Source of the DNA: Micromonospora sediminicola
GTDB taxonomy: Bacteria > Actinomycetota > Actinomycetes > Mycobacteriales > Micromonosporaceae
Reading direction: 5' to 3'
NCBI RefSeq assembly: GCF_900089585.1
Contig: NZ_FLRH01000003.1
Span: forward strand, 1,874,501 to 1,938,500
Length of the DNA stretch: 64,000 nucleotides
This document shows positions 47,039-56,105 of the stretch, piece after piece. Both the position numbers and the translations under genes were made by a program. Below the pieces are notes generated by a model. That model did not search any database, was not told where the DNA came from, and worked only from the letters and a program-made list of their open reading frames with translations. Within the stretch, counting starts at the first letter, position 1. Each line of letters opens with the position of its first letter.

Positions 47039-47869
47039 ATGACGGAACGCCCGAAGACGCTCACCGCCGCCACGGTCGTCCGGACCTCGCGGCCCACCCC
47101 GCACCTGATCCGCCTCGTGCTGGGCGGCGGCGAGCTGACCGGCCTGCCGGTGGGGGCGTACACCGACCACTACGTGAAGTTCGTCTTCCCGCCGGCCGGG
47201 GTGACCTACCCGCACCCGGTCGACATGGCCACCATCCGGCGCGACTTCCCGGTCGAGCAGTGGCCGCGACTGCGCGCGTACACGGTGCGGGCCTGGGACG
47301 CGGCCGCCGGCGAGCTGACCGTGGACGTGGTCCACCACGGCGACGAGGGGCTGGCCGGCCCGTGGGCGGCCGCGCTGCGCCCCGGTGACCGGGTGCTCTT
47401 CGCCGGGCCCGGCGGCGCGTACGCGCCGGACCCGGCGGCCGACTGGCACCTGCTGGCCGGGGACGAGAGCGCGCTCCCGGCGATCGCCGCCGCCCTGGAG
47501 CGGCTGCCGGCCGGCGCGCCGGCCAAGGTGTACGTCGAGGTGGACGGCCCGGCCGACGAGCTGCCCCTGGTCAGCGCCGCCGCGGTCGAGCTGCGGTGGC
47601 TGCACCGCGCCGGCCGTCCGTTCGGCGCGCCGCTGGTCGAGGCGCTGCGAGCGTTGGAGTTCCCGCCCGGCCGGGTGCACGCGTTCGTGCACGGGGAGGC
47701 CGGCGCGGTCAAGGAGCTGCGCCGGCTGCTGCGGGTCGAGCGGGGCGTGCCCCGGGGGGACCTGTCCATCTCCGGCTACTGGCGGCGCGGCATGGACGAC
47801 GAGGGCTGGCGCTCGACCAAGCCGGCCTGGAACGCCGAGGTCGAGGCCGAGGAGGCCGCCGCCGTCTGA
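47039..47869 (+). CDS. Siderophore-interacting protein (FAD-dependent ferric reductase)
   Basis: A 276-residue SIP/ViuB-type flavoprotein. FAD binding: RLRAYTVRAWD (R79-x-Y-T82). NAD(P)-side: WHLLAGDESALPAIAAALERLP, then YVEVDGPADELPL; the end has VHAFVHGEAGAVKELRRLLRVERGV and SISGYWRRGMDDEGWR. It reduces ferric siderophores in the cytosol to free the iron. The iron box directly at its start codon supports induction under iron shortage. No siderophore uptake genes are next to it. Confidence 0.93.
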   Translation: MTERPKTLTAATVVRTSRPTPHLIRLVLGGGELTGLPVGAYTDHYVKFVFPPAGVTYPHPVDMATIRRDFPVEQWPRLRAYTVRAWDAAAGELTVDVVHHGDEGLAGPWAAALRPGDRVLFAGPGGAYAPDPAADWHLLAGDESALPAIAAALERLPAGAPAKVYVEVDGPADELPLVSAAAVELRWLHRAGRPFGAPLVEALRALEFPPGRVHAFVHGEAGAVKELRRLLRVERGVPRGDLSISGYWRRGMDDEGWRSTKPAWNAEVEAEEAAAV

Positions 47870-47931
47870 CCCAGGCGGCGGACCTGGGGTTTTCGGCCCG
47901 GCCGGGGCGCCGGTCCGCCCAGGATGGTGCC

Positions 47932-49566
47932 ATGGCGGAACAGGTGGGGGAGCGGCCCGCGACGCAACCGGCCGACCGGGTGGTGCTCGGGTTCGGGGTG
48001 GCCGGTGTGCTGGCCGTGGTGCTCTGGGGCGTGTTCGCCCGCGGCTCGTTGGCCCGCTTCGGCGAGGCCGGGTTGAACTGGACGATCGACACCTTCGGCT
48101 GGTTCTTCGTGGTCGCCGCCGACGCGTTCCTGGTGCTGGCCGTGGTCGTCGCCGCCTCCCGGTTCGGTCGGATCCGCCTCGGGGCCGACGACGAGGAGCC
48201 GGAGTTCACCGGGCTGGCCTGGATCGCCATGATGTTCAGCGCCGGCATGGGCATCGGCCTGGTCTTCTTCGCCGTCGCCGAGCCGATCCAGCACTACGCG
48301 GCGCCGCCGCCCGCCTCCGGCGTCGAACCGCAGACCGGCGCCGCCGCGGCCACGGCCATGCAGTACACGCTGTTCCACTGGACGCTGCACCCGTGGGGCA
48401 TCTACGCGATCGCGGCGCTCGCGCTGGCGTACTCGACGTTCCGCAAGGGGCGGGGCAACCGGATCTCGTCGGCGTTCGCGCCGCTGCTGGGGGCCCGCAC
48501 GGACGGCGTGCTCGGCCGGGCGATCGACCTGCTGGCGGTCTTCGCCACGGTGTTCGGCTCGGCGACCAGCCTCGGGCTGGGCGCGCTCCAGGTGGCGGCC
48601 GGTCTGGACCTGGTGGCCGGCGTGGCGGACAGCCGGGCCGTCGAGTTGGTGATCATCGGCGCCCTGACGCTGGCGTTCGTGATCTCCGCGTTCTCCGGAC
48701 TGCACCGTGGGGTGAAGTGGCTGTCCACGACCAACGTGCTGATCGCGGTCCTGCTGATGCTGTTCGTCTTCGTGGTCGGCCCGACCGTCTACACCCTGGA
48801 GGTGCTGCCGGCCGCGGTCGGCGACTACCTGAGCGGCCTGGTGCGGATGTCGACCCGCACCGGCGCGTTCTCCGACCCGGCCTGGCTGGGCTCGTGGACG
48901 ATCTTCTACTGGGCGTGGTGGATCTCCTGGGCGCCGTTCGTCGGCACCTTCATCGCCCGCATCTCGCGCGGGCGTACGGTCCGGCAGTTCCTGATCGGGG
49001 TGCTGCTGGTGCCCAGCGGCGCGAGCGCGGTGTGGTTCGCGGTGCTGGGTGGGACCGCGCTACGGACCCAGGCCACCGGCACCCGGGACCTGGTGGCCGA
49101 CGTGGGCGCCGGCTCCGAGCAGGCGCTGTTCGGGCTGCTGGACGCGTTGCCGCTGGCCACGCTGACCAGCGTGCTCGCCATGCTGCTGATCGCGCTCTAC
49201 TTCGTCACCAGCGCCGACTCCGCCTCCCTGGTGCTCGGGTCGTTGAGTTCGCGGGGCGCGCTGCGGCCGCACCGTGGCGTGGTGGTGCTCTGGGGCGTCC
49301 TCATCGGCGCGGTCGCCGCCGCGTTGCTGCTGGCCGGCGGTCTGGCCGCGTTGCAGCAGGCCACCATCCTGGTCGCGTTGCCGTTCGTGGTGGTGATGCT
49401 CGGCCTGGCGGTGTCCATGGTCCGGGAGATGGCCGCTGATCCGGCGCTGCGCGGCGGGGCCCGACCCCGGCGCTCCGGACTGGCCGCCGCGGTCCGGGCC
49501 GCCCGGTCGTACGAGGAGGAGGACCCGCCGCCGGTCACCCGGTGGTTGCACCGCCCGCGCCGCTGA
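47932..49566 (+). CDS. BCCT family transporter (betaine/choline/carnitine)
   Basis: A 544-residue protein with twelve membrane segments. WIAMMFSAGMGIGLVFFAVAEPIQHY is the glycine-rich BCCT motif and FYWAWWISWAPFVGTFIARISRGRTVRQF the Trp-rich signature that forms the trimethylammonium cage. It carries compatible solutes with Na+ or H+. The C-terminal tail of about 50 residues is basic then acidic, as in osmosensing members. ATG at 47932, with a weak ribosome site AGGATGG. Confidence 0.94.
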   Translation: MAEQVGERPATQPADRVVLGFGVAGVLAVVLWGVFARGSLARFGEAGLNWTIDTFGWFFVVAADAFLVLAVVVAASRFGRIRLGADDEEPEFTGLAWIAMMFSAGMGIGLVFFAVAEPIQHYAAPPPASGVEPQTGAAAATAMQYTLFHWTLHPWGIYAIAALALAYSTFRKGRGNRISSAFAPLLGARTDGVLGRAIDLLAVFATVFGSATSLGLGALQVAAGLDLVAGVADSRAVELVIIGALTLAFVISAFSGLHRGVKWLSTTNVLIAVLLMLFVFVVGPTVYTLEVLPAAVGDYLSGLVRMSTRTGAFSDPAWLGSWTIFYWAWWISWAPFVGTFIARISRGRTVRQFLIGVLLVPSGASAVWFAVLGGTALRTQATGTRDLVADVGAGSEQALFGLLDALPLATLTSVLAMLLIALYFVTSADSASLVLGSLSSRGALRPHRGVVVLWGVLIGAVAAALLLAGGLAALQQATILVALPFVVVMLGLAVSMVREMAADPALRGGARPRRSGLAAAVRAARSYEEEDPPPVTRWLHRPRR

Positions 49567-49583
49567 GCGGGTGTACCTCAAGT

Positions 49584-49601
49584 TGTAGTAGGGGTGCTAC
49601 A
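49584..49601 (+). promoter_or_regulatory. Inverted repeat operator at the ABC exporter promoter
   Basis: TGTAG (49584-49588), eight bases, CTACA (49597-49601). A -10 TACATT (49598-49603) begins inside it and is followed by seven bases and the ATG at 49611 (leaderless). The XRE regulator gene at the end of the operon is a natural candidate for binding here. Confidence 0.55.
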
Positions 49602-49610
49602 TTCCGGTGC

Positions 49611-50585
49611 ATGACTGCGGTCGAACTCCCGGGGGCTGTCGCGGCTCCCCGACCTCCCGACGAGGACCTCGTCCTCGACGTCCGCGACCTGCGCATGCGC
49701 TACGGCGCCGTCGACGTGCTGCACGGCGTGGATCTCACCGCCCGGCGGGGCGAGGTGGTCGCCCTGCTCGGGCCGAACGGCGCCGGCAAGACCACCACCA
49801 TCGAGATCCTCGAAGGCTTCCGGCTGCCGTCGGCCGGCACGGTCCGGGTGCTCGGTGTCGACCCGGCCCGCGGCGACGAACGGTGGCGCGCCCGGCTCGG
49901 CGTGGTGCTCCAGTCCTGGCGTGACCACGGCAAGTGGCGGGTGCGGGACCTGCTGGCCCACCTCGGCGACTTCTACGCGCCGTACGCCACCGACCGGATC
50001 CCGCGCCCGTGGCCGGTCGACGACCTGCTGGCGACCGTGGGGCTGACCGCGCACGCCGGCAGCCGGGTGGCCCGGCTCTCCGGGGGGCAACGCCGCCGGC
50101 TCGACGTGGCGGTCGGCATCGTGGGCCGGCCGGAGCTGCTGTTCCTGGATGAGCCGACGGTCGGCTTCGACCCGGCCGCCCGACGCGAGTTCCACGAGCT
50201 GGTGCACCGTCTCGCCGACCTGGACGAGACCACCATCGTGCTGACCACCCACGATCTGGCCGAGGCGGAGAAGCTGGCCGACCGGATCCTCATCCTGGCC
50301 GGTGGCCGGATCATCGCCGACGGCTCGCCGGACCAGCTGGCCCGGCGCGTCGCCGGGGACGCCGAGGTCCGCTGGACCCGCGACGGCGAGCGCTACGTGC
50401 ACGCCACCGCCGACGCCACCGCCTTCCTGCGCGACCTGCTCCGCGAGCACGGCGACCGGGTGCGGGAGCTGGAGGTGCGCCGGGCGAGCCTGGAGGACGC
50501 GTACCTGACGCTGGTGCACGAGGAGGAGACCGGGATCCGCACCGGCCGGGCCGAGCGGGTGTGGCAGCAGGAGGAGAACCGATGA
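49611..50585 (+). CDS. ABC transporter ATP-binding protein (exporter type)
   Basis: A 324-residue ATPase: Walker A GPNGAGKTT, signature LSGGQRRRLDVA, Walker B LLFLDEPTVGFD and H-loop LTTHDLAEAEKLADR. The C-terminal 80 residues form a DrrA-like extension. It pairs with the permease that overlaps its stop by four bases. Substrate unknown; drug or lipid export is typical. Confidence 0.92.
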   Translation: MTAVELPGAVAAPRPPDEDLVLDVRDLRMRYGAVDVLHGVDLTARRGEVVALLGPNGAGKTTTIEILEGFRLPSAGTVRVLGVDPARGDERWRARLGVVLQSWRDHGKWRVRDLLAHLGDFYAPYATDRIPRPWPVDDLLATVGLTAHAGSRVARLSGGQRRRLDVAVGIVGRPELLFLDEPTVGFDPAARREFHELVHRLADLDETTIVLTTHDLAEAEKLADRILILAGGRIIADGSPDQLARRVAGDAEVRWTRDGERYVHATADATAFLRDLLREHGDRVRELEVRRASLEDAYLTLVHEEETGIRTGRAERVWQQEENR

Positions 50586-51433
50586 ACCCGACCACCGCCG
50601 CGCTGCGCGCCGGGCTGCGGCGCGGCCTGATCGAGCTGCGCACCACGTTCACCAACGGCCAGGACCTGTGGAACTACTTCTTCCCCACCGCGGTCCTGCT
50701 GGTCGCCATGTTCTTCATGCGCGGCTCGACAGTGCCCGGCACCGACTTCTCGCTCGGCGCCCGGACGCTGCCCAGCGCCCTGGGTATGGGCCTGCTCTTC
50801 GGCGGCCTGCTCGGGCTGGCCCAGCAGCTCATCGTCGACCGGGAGGACGGCACGCTGCTGCGCGCCAAGGCGATCCCGAACGGGATGCTCGGCTACCTGG
50901 TCGGCAAGCTCGTGCTGATCTCGGCGATCTCACTGATCGGCCTCGTCATCCAGCTCGTACCCGGACTGTTCTTCCTGGATGGGCTGCGGCTCGGCGACCC
51001 GGGCGCGTGGCTGACCCTGGCCTGGGTGGTGCCGCTCGGGCTGGTGGCCACGCTGCCGCTCGGCGCGGTGATCGGCTCGCTGATCGAGAACCCGCGCAAC
51101 ATGGGCCTGGTGGTCCTGCCGATCTTCGGTCTCATCGCCCTGTCGGGCATCTTCTACCCGATCAACGGCCTGCCCGGTTGGCTCCAGGGCGTCGCCCAGG
51201 TCTTCCCGCTCTACTGGCTAGGCTTGGGCATGCGCTCGGCGCTGCTCCCGGCCGACCTGGCGGTGGTCGAGCTGGGCGGCTCCTGGCGCCACCTGGAGAC
51301 GCTCGGCGTGCTCGGCGCCTGGGCGCTGCTCGGGCTCGTGCTGGCCCCGGTGGTGCTGCGCCGGATGGCCCGCCGGGAGTCCGGCTCGCGGGTCGCGGCC
51401 CGGCGGGAGCGGGCCATGCAGCGGGTCGGATGA
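50582..51433 (+). CDS. ABC-2 type transporter permease
   Basis: A 283-residue protein with six membrane segments and the ABC-2 signature LIENPRNMGLVVLPIFGLIALSGIFYPINGLPGWLQGVAQVFPLYWLGLGMR. The early YFFPTAVLLVAMFFMRG and LLFGGLLGLAQQLIVDREDGTLLRAKAIP are family-typical. It forms the membrane part of the exporter with the upstream ATPase. Confidence 0.9.
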   Translation: MNPTTAALRAGLRRGLIELRTTFTNGQDLWNYFFPTAVLLVAMFFMRGSTVPGTDFSLGARTLPSALGMGLLFGGLLGLAQQLIVDREDGTLLRAKAIPNGMLGYLVGKLVLISAISLIGLVIQLVPGLFFLDGLRLGDPGAWLTLAWVVPLGLVATLPLGAVIGSLIENPRNMGLVVLPIFGLIALSGIFYPINGLPGWLQGVAQVFPLYWLGLGMRSALLPADLAVVELGGSWRHLETLGVLGAWALLGLVLAPVVLRRMARRESGSRVAARRERAMQRVG

Positions 51434-51443
51434 GAGGGCGTCG

Positions 51444-51689
51444 ATGAGCGAGACCGTGCACAACCGGATCGCGGTGCTGCGCGCCGAACGGGGCATCTCC
51501 CGGCGGCAACTGGCCGACGCGCTCGGTGTGCACTACCAGACCGTCGGTTACCTGGAGCGCGGCGAGTTCCGGCCCAGCCTGCACCTGGCGCTGCGCATCG
51601 CCGCCCACTTCGAGGTGCCGGTCGAGGTGGTCTTCTCCATCGAGCCGTTCCCGCGCATCGGCGACCCCGCGGCGGCCCGCTCGGCCTGA
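51444..51689 (+). CDS. XRE-family transcriptional regulator (small)
   Basis: An 81-residue helix-turn-helix protein: NRIAVLRAERGISRRQLADALGVHYQTVGYLERGEFRPSLHLALRIAAHFEVPVEVVFSIEPF, the short YgzD/Cro type often found as last gene of ABC exporter operons. It starts ten bases after the permease stop. It probably controls the operon through the inverted repeat at 49584. Confidence 0.88.
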   Translation: MSETVHNRIAVLRAERGISRRQLADALGVHYQTVGYLERGEFRPSLHLALRIAAHFEVPVEVVFSIEPFPRIGDPAAARSA

Positions 51690-51786
51690 GCCGGCGGGGG
51701 CGGGCGGCGTCCGCCACACGCCCGTCCCCCCGGCCACCGGATCGTCGGTCCGGCAGGGCAGGATGTACGCCGAGGAGGTGGCGGCC

Positions 51787-53661
51787 ATGGCGGGGCGGAT
51801 CCGGGACGAGGACATCGCGCTGGTCCGCGAGCGCGCCGCCATCGCGGACGTCATCTCCGAGGTGGTGACGCTCAAGTCGGCCGGCGGTGGCAACCTCAAG
51901 GGGCTCTGCCCGTTCCACGACGAGAAGAGCCCCTCGTTCAACGTCTCACCCGCCCGCAACGTGTTCTACTGCTTCGGCTGCGGGGTCGGCGGCGACGCGA
52001 TCAAGTTCCTGATGGACGCCGAGCACCTGAGCTTCGTCGAGTCCGTCGAGCGGCTCGCCGCCCGGGCCGGCATCCAGCTGCGCTACGTCGAGGACGACCG
52101 GTCCGCCCCGCGCCCCCGCCCGCAGCAGGGGCAGCGGCAGCGGCTGGTGGCCGCGCACGCCGCCGCCGTCGAGTTCTACCGCGCCCAGCTCACCACCGCC
52201 GGCGCCCGTCCGGCCCGGGAGTTCCTCGCCGGGCGCGGCTTCGACCGGGCCGCCGCCGAGCGCTACGGCTGCGGCTTCGCCCCCGACGGGTGGGACCTGC
52301 TCACCAAGCACCTGCGCCAGCAGGGCTTCAGCCACGACGAGCTGGTCACCGCCGGTCTGTCCCGCCCGGCCCGCTCCGGCTCGCTGATCGACCGGTTCCG
52401 CCGCCGGCTGATGTGGCCGATCCGGGACATCACCGGCGACGTGATCGGCTTCGGCGCCCGCAAGCTCTTCGACGACGACGACGGCCCGAAATACCTCAAC
52501 ACCCCCGAGACGCCGATCTACAAGAAGTCGCACGTCCTCTACGGCATCGACCAGGCCAAGCGGGAGATCGCCAAGCAGGGCAAGGTGGTGGTGGTCGAGG
52601 GCTACACCGACGTGATGGCCTGCCACCTCGCCGACGTGCCGACCGCGGTGGCCACCTGCGGCACGGCCTTCGGCGGCGACCACATCTCGGTGCTGCGCCG
52701 GGTGCTCTTCGACAGCGACGAGCGGGCCGGGGAGATCATCTTCACGTTCGACGGCGACGCCGCCGGGCAGAAGGCCGCGCTGCGCGCCTTCGAGGACGAC
52801 CAGCGCTTCGTCGGGCGCACGTTCATCGCGGTCAGCCCCGACAACATGGACCCGTGCGAGCTGCGCCTGGCCAAGGGCGACCTGGCCGTACGCGATCTGG
52901 TGGCGCGTCGCGAGCCGCTCGTCGACTTCGCGCTGCGGCACGTCATCAACCGGTTCGACCTCGACACCGTCGACGGCCGGGTGGAGGCGATGCGCCGGGC
53001 CGCGCCGCTGGTCGCGAAGATCAAGGACCGGGAGAAGCGCCCGGAGTACGTCCGCAAGCTCGCCGGGGACCTCGGCATGGAGATCGAGCCGGTGCAGCGT
53101 GCCGTGCTGGCCGCCGCGCACGGGCAGCCCGCCGCCGGCACACCCGCGTCCGCGCCGACGCGGCGGGGGCCGGCCACCCCGAGCGTGGACAGCCCTCGCT
53201 CCATGGTGGAGCGGGAGGCGCTGAAGCTGGCGCTGCAGGAGCCGGTGCTGGCCGGTCCGATGTTCGACGCGGTCGAGGCCGGCGACTACCAGCACCCGGT
53301 GCACGTGGCGGTGCGCGCCGCCGTCGCCGCCGCCGGCGGGGCGTCCGGCGCCACCGGCGGGGCGGTCTGGATCGAGCAGGTCCGCGACGCCTGCGACGAC
53401 CTGGCAGGCCAGGCGCTCGTCGGCGAGCTGGCGGTCGAGCCGCTGCGCATCGACGGCGAGCCCGACCCGCGGTACGTGTCGGTCACCATGGCCCGGCTCC
53501 AGTGGAGTTCGGTGACCGGCCGGATCCGGGACCTGAAGTCGAAGATCCAGCGGATCAACCCGGTCAGCAACAAGGACGAATACTTCGCCCTGTTCGGGGA
53601 GCTGCTCTCGCTCGAACAGCACGCGCGGGCGCTGCGCGAGCAGGCCGCCGGAGGACTGTGA
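51787..53661 (+). CDS. dnaG: DNA primase
   Basis: A 624-residue primase. Zinc ribbon C41-P-F-H44...C62-F-G-C65 (GLCPFHDEKSPSFNVSPARN between), RNA polymerase-basic domain, and TOPRIM with VVVVEGYTDVMACH and IIFTFDGDAAGQKAALRAF. The C-terminal DnaB-interacting helical part starts near residue 450. The ATG at 51787 follows GAGGAGGTG by six bases; the ATG at 51763 precedes that site and would add eight residues. The next gene overlaps its stop by one base. Confidence 0.96.
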   Translation: MAGRIRDEDIALVRERAAIADVISEVVTLKSAGGGNLKGLCPFHDEKSPSFNVSPARNVFYCFGCGVGGDAIKFLMDAEHLSFVESVERLAARAGIQLRYVEDDRSAPRPRPQQGQRQRLVAAHAAAVEFYRAQLTTAGARPAREFLAGRGFDRAAAERYGCGFAPDGWDLLTKHLRQQGFSHDELVTAGLSRPARSGSLIDRFRRRLMWPIRDITGDVIGFGARKLFDDDDGPKYLNTPETPIYKKSHVLYGIDQAKREIAKQGKVVVVEGYTDVMACHLADVPTAVATCGTAFGGDHISVLRRVLFDSDERAGEIIFTFDGDAAGQKAALRAFEDDQRFVGRTFIAVSPDNMDPCELRLAKGDLAVRDLVARREPLVDFALRHVINRFDLDTVDGRVEAMRRAAPLVAKIKDREKRPEYVRKLAGDLGMEIEPVQRAVLAAAHGQPAAGTPASAPTRRGPATPSVDSPRSMVEREALKLALQEPVLAGPMFDAVEAGDYQHPVHVAVRAAVAAAGGASGATGGAVWIEQVRDACDDLAGQALVGELAVEPLRIDGEPDPRYVSVTMARLQWSSVTGRIRDLKSKIQRINPVSNKDEYFALFGELLSLEQHARALREQAAGGL

Positions 53662-54200
53662 TGGGTCTGTTCAACCGCCGCCCGAAGCTCCCGCCGGCCG
53701 ACCGGCCGCCGCTGACCGCAGACGAGCGGGTGCTGGCCTGGGCCGCCGCCGGCAACGGCGAGGGCGACGGCGTGCTCGTCGCCAGCAACCGCGGGCTCTG
53801 GCTGCCCGGCCGCGCGGAGCGCCTCGGCTGGCACGACATCCTCAAGGTGGTCTGGTCCGGCCGGGAGCTCACCGTCACCCCGGCCGAGACGGTCGGCGAA
53901 CGCGACGGCGGCTACCTGGTCGTCGCCGACCGTCCGGCCGAGACCTACCTGCTGGTCGACCCGGGTGACCTGCCGCACCAGGTGCGGACCAGGGTCACCG
54001 GCTCGGTGGCGTACACCGCGCACCACCCGGTGCCCGGCGGCGCCGGCCGGATCGCCGCCCGCCGGGTGCCGGGCGTCGACGGGCTGACCTGGACGGTCCG
54101 TTACGACCCGGGGACGCCGGCCGACGACGAGGCGGTGGTCGCCGAGACCGACCGCCTGGTCGCCGCGGCCCGGGCCACCACCACGCCCGCCGACGTCTGA
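53661..54200 (+). CDS. Conserved hypothetical protein downstream of dnaG
   Basis: A 179-residue soluble protein beginning MGLFNRRPKLPPADRPPLTADERVLAWA and rich in beta-strands (VLVASNRGLWLPG, GWHDILKVVWSGRELTVTPAE). Such proteins follow dnaG in several actinomycetes. TGATG overlap with dnaG indicates translational coupling. Function unknown; it resembles PH-like domains in pattern only. Confidence 0.78.
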   Translation: MGLFNRRPKLPPADRPPLTADERVLAWAAAGNGEGDGVLVASNRGLWLPGRAERLGWHDILKVVWSGRELTVTPAETVGERDGGYLVVADRPAETYLLVDPGDLPHQVRTRVTGSVAYTAHHPVPGGAGRIAARRVPGVDGLTWTVRYDPGTPADDEAVVAETDRLVAAARATTTPADV

Positions 54201-54263
54201 GGGCGTCCGGCGGGTTCCGCGTCTGCGGCGGCCCACCGCGTGGGAGGTCCCGCCGACTGCGGG

Positions 54264-54908
54264 CTACCAGTACCTACCGCAGGCCGGCTCGAGCTTCGCG
54301 ACCGTGTCCTCCAAGTCGCCGGTGTCGCCGGCTGCCAGCTGGAGCGCGTCCACCTGGGTGGGCTTGATCGAGCGGATCTTGGTGTACTTCAGCCCCGCGG
54401 TTACCGCGAGGGCTCTGACATTGCTTCGGAGCGTGCGGTCGGCCTGCTCGCCGGCCACTCTGTTTGCCGTCGTCTCCAGGGCGACCAGCCGCGTGATCGC
54501 CTCCGCCCGGGCGGAGGCGATCGTGCTCTCCGCGGCGCCGCCCGAGGCGACCTCACGCAGGACGATCAGCCCGGCGACGGCTTTCTCCAGCGGGCCTTCG
54601 AGGGCGTCGCAGGCGGCCTTGTTGCTCGTGGTGGCGGCGGGCGTGGCCTTCCTGGTGGTGGATGCCGCCGAGGGGACGGCCGAAGGGCGAAGAGACCTTG
54701 AGGGCCGAGGTGTCGGCGAGGACCCGGGTACGCGGCTCGGTGCGGCCGTCGGTGTCCTGGACACCACGGGCGCGGGGGGGAGCGGTTCCGTGGCGGTGCT
54801 GGCCGCCACGGCGGCGGGCGTGCTCCGAACCTCGGAGGCGCTTCCACATGCCGAGGCGGTGAGCAGCGTCGCAGCGACCACTACGCAGAGCCCGAGCCGT
54901 CGTGCCAT
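54264..54908 (-). CDS. Putative lipoprotein with Ser/Thr/Pro-rich linker
   Basis: A 214-residue protein: signal segment MARRLGLCVVVAATLLTASAC with a lipobox-like ASAC, a linker of about 75 residues rich in Ser, Thr, Pro and Arg, then a helical C-terminal domain (CDALEGPLEKAVAGLIVLREVASGG...CGRYW) with two Cys that may pair. Codon use is less GC-biased than in its neighbours. Function unknown. ATG at 54908; a longer frame to 55010 exists but is not signal-like. Confidence 0.68.
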   Translation of the reverse strand: MARRLGLCVVVAATLLTASACGSASEVRSTPAAVAASTATEPLPPAPVVSRTPTAAPSRVPGSSPTPRPSRSLRPSAVPSAASTTRKATPAATTSNKAACDALEGPLEKAVAGLIVLREVASGGAAESTIASARAEAITRLVALETTANRVAGEQADRTLRSNVRALAVTAGLKYTKIRSIKPTQVDALQLAAGDTGDLEDTVAKLEPACGRYW

Positions 54909-55295
54909 TGGTGTCACATCCCATGTCGTGATCTTCAAGAGGCCATGACGGTACTTGTCCGGTCCGGTGGTGGCCATCGGCCCAGGCCGGCGAACTCCGA
55001 TACTGAACATGGTCTCCTCAGCTTCGGCCCTGACACCGTGTGAGGGTCACGCACGTCGGTCCCCGGTGAACACGCTTGACAGGCCGCGGCGGGCTGCGGC
55101 ACTGTCGCGGTCGGACCACGCGTTCGGCGTGGGCGCTACGCATGAGGGACTGACGCCTGTGATCCGGGTAGGCCGAGCGGCCGCCTGACGACGACGCGAC
55201 ACGCGACCGGTGCAGGTCGCGCGACGCGGTGCGTGGTCGGGTGGTCCCACGCTGCTTCCGTCCACCGCAGCACCACTCCCTCAGCGAGGCCCACA
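54909..55295. other. Intergenic region with a TTGACA promoter candidate
   Basis: TTGACA at 55076-55081 is a perfect -35; 18 bases downstream CACTGT (55100-55105) is a weak -10. The next start codon on this strand is 190 bases away, so a long leader or an unseen small transcript is implied. It includes short frames such as ATGAGGGACTGA (55142). No protein-like frame was found. Confidence 0.4.
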
Positions 55296-56054
55296 GTGAA
55301 CATGGATGCCCGCATCCAACAGTCCGTCGTCGCCAACCTGCGCAACCGACCTGCGCCCGTCGAGGTGGGGCCGTTCGTGATCGGGACGGATCCGACGACG
55401 TCAAGCCCGCACATCAACTACGCCACGCCGCGTCCCGGTGCCGCCGTCACCGTCGGCGACGTCGCCGCCCTGGTCACCGCCTTCCGCGCGGCCGGCCGCA
55501 CACCCCGACTGGAGTACGTCACCAGTTGCGCCCCCGGCCTGGAGGCGCTCCTGACCGGTGCCGGTTTCGTGGTGGAGTCCCGGCACACCTACCTGGTCTG
55601 TGCGCCCGGCACCCTACGGACACCACAGGCGCTCGACCACATCCGACTGTACGAGCCGGCCACCGATCCCGAGCGCGCCGGGCTGATCGGCGCGCAGCAC
55701 GAGGCGTTCGGCGGGAACCCGGTGGCATCCGAGGCCGACGTGGCTCGGCTCCGGCGTCAGCAGGGCGCCGGCGGCGTGGCCGTGATGGCGGTTACCGACG
55801 ACGGCACCTGCGCGGGAGGTGGCGGGGCGGCGCCGCCCGCCGGCGGGGTGAGCGAGGTCGCCGGCATCGCCGTCCGTACGCGGTACCGCCGCCAGGGGCT
55901 GGCGGGCGCGATCACGGCGGACGTCACCCGGCGGCTGTTCGACATCGGCGTCGAGGTCGCCTGGCTGGAGGCGTCCGGAGAGGACTCGTGGCGGGTGTAC
56001 GAGCGCGCCGGCTACCGGCCTGCCGGCCGACGGCTCTACATCGGCTCGGACTGA
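55296..56054 (+). CDS. GNAT family N-acetyltransferase
   Basis: A 252-residue protein. The C-terminal half carries the acetyl-CoA motif VRTRYRRQGLAGAITADVTRRLFDIGVEVAWLEASGEDSWRVYERAGYRPAG; the N-terminal half (RPAPVEVGPFVIGTDP...) looks like a degenerate second GNAT half. Between them GTCAGGGGAAPPAGG is a flexible loop. Substrate unknown. The GTG at 55296 follows GAGG by six bases; the ATG at 55302 is two codons further. Confidence 0.85.
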   Translation: MNMDARIQQSVVANLRNRPAPVEVGPFVIGTDPTTSSPHINYATPRPGAAVTVGDVAALVTAFRAAGRTPRLEYVTSCAPGLEALLTGAGFVVESRHTYLVCAPGTLRTPQALDHIRLYEPATDPERAGLIGAQHEAFGGNPVASEADVARLRRQQGAGGVAVMAVTDDGTCAGGGGAAPPAGGVSEVAGIAVRTRYRRQGLAGAITADVTRRLFDIGVEVAWLEASGEDSWRVYERAGYRPAGRRLYIGSD

Positions 56055-56062
56055 GGTGACAG

Positions 56063-56096
56063 GACCCGGGCCGAGGTCCCGATCCCGGCCCGGGTC
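56063..56096. terminator. Bidirectional hairpin between GNAT and TAXI genes
   Basis: GACCCGGGCCG (56063-56073) and CGGCCCGGGTC (56086-56096), 11-base stem with a 12-base loop, between two converging stops. Confidence 0.7.
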
Positions 56097-56105
56097 GTCG
56101 CTCGG

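Noticed and set aside
55142..55188. Short frames ATGAGGGACTGA and a following nine-codon GTG frame as leader peptides
   Set aside because: No leaderless -10 at the right distance and no ribosome site; resemblance to the MRN frame at 21695 is slight.
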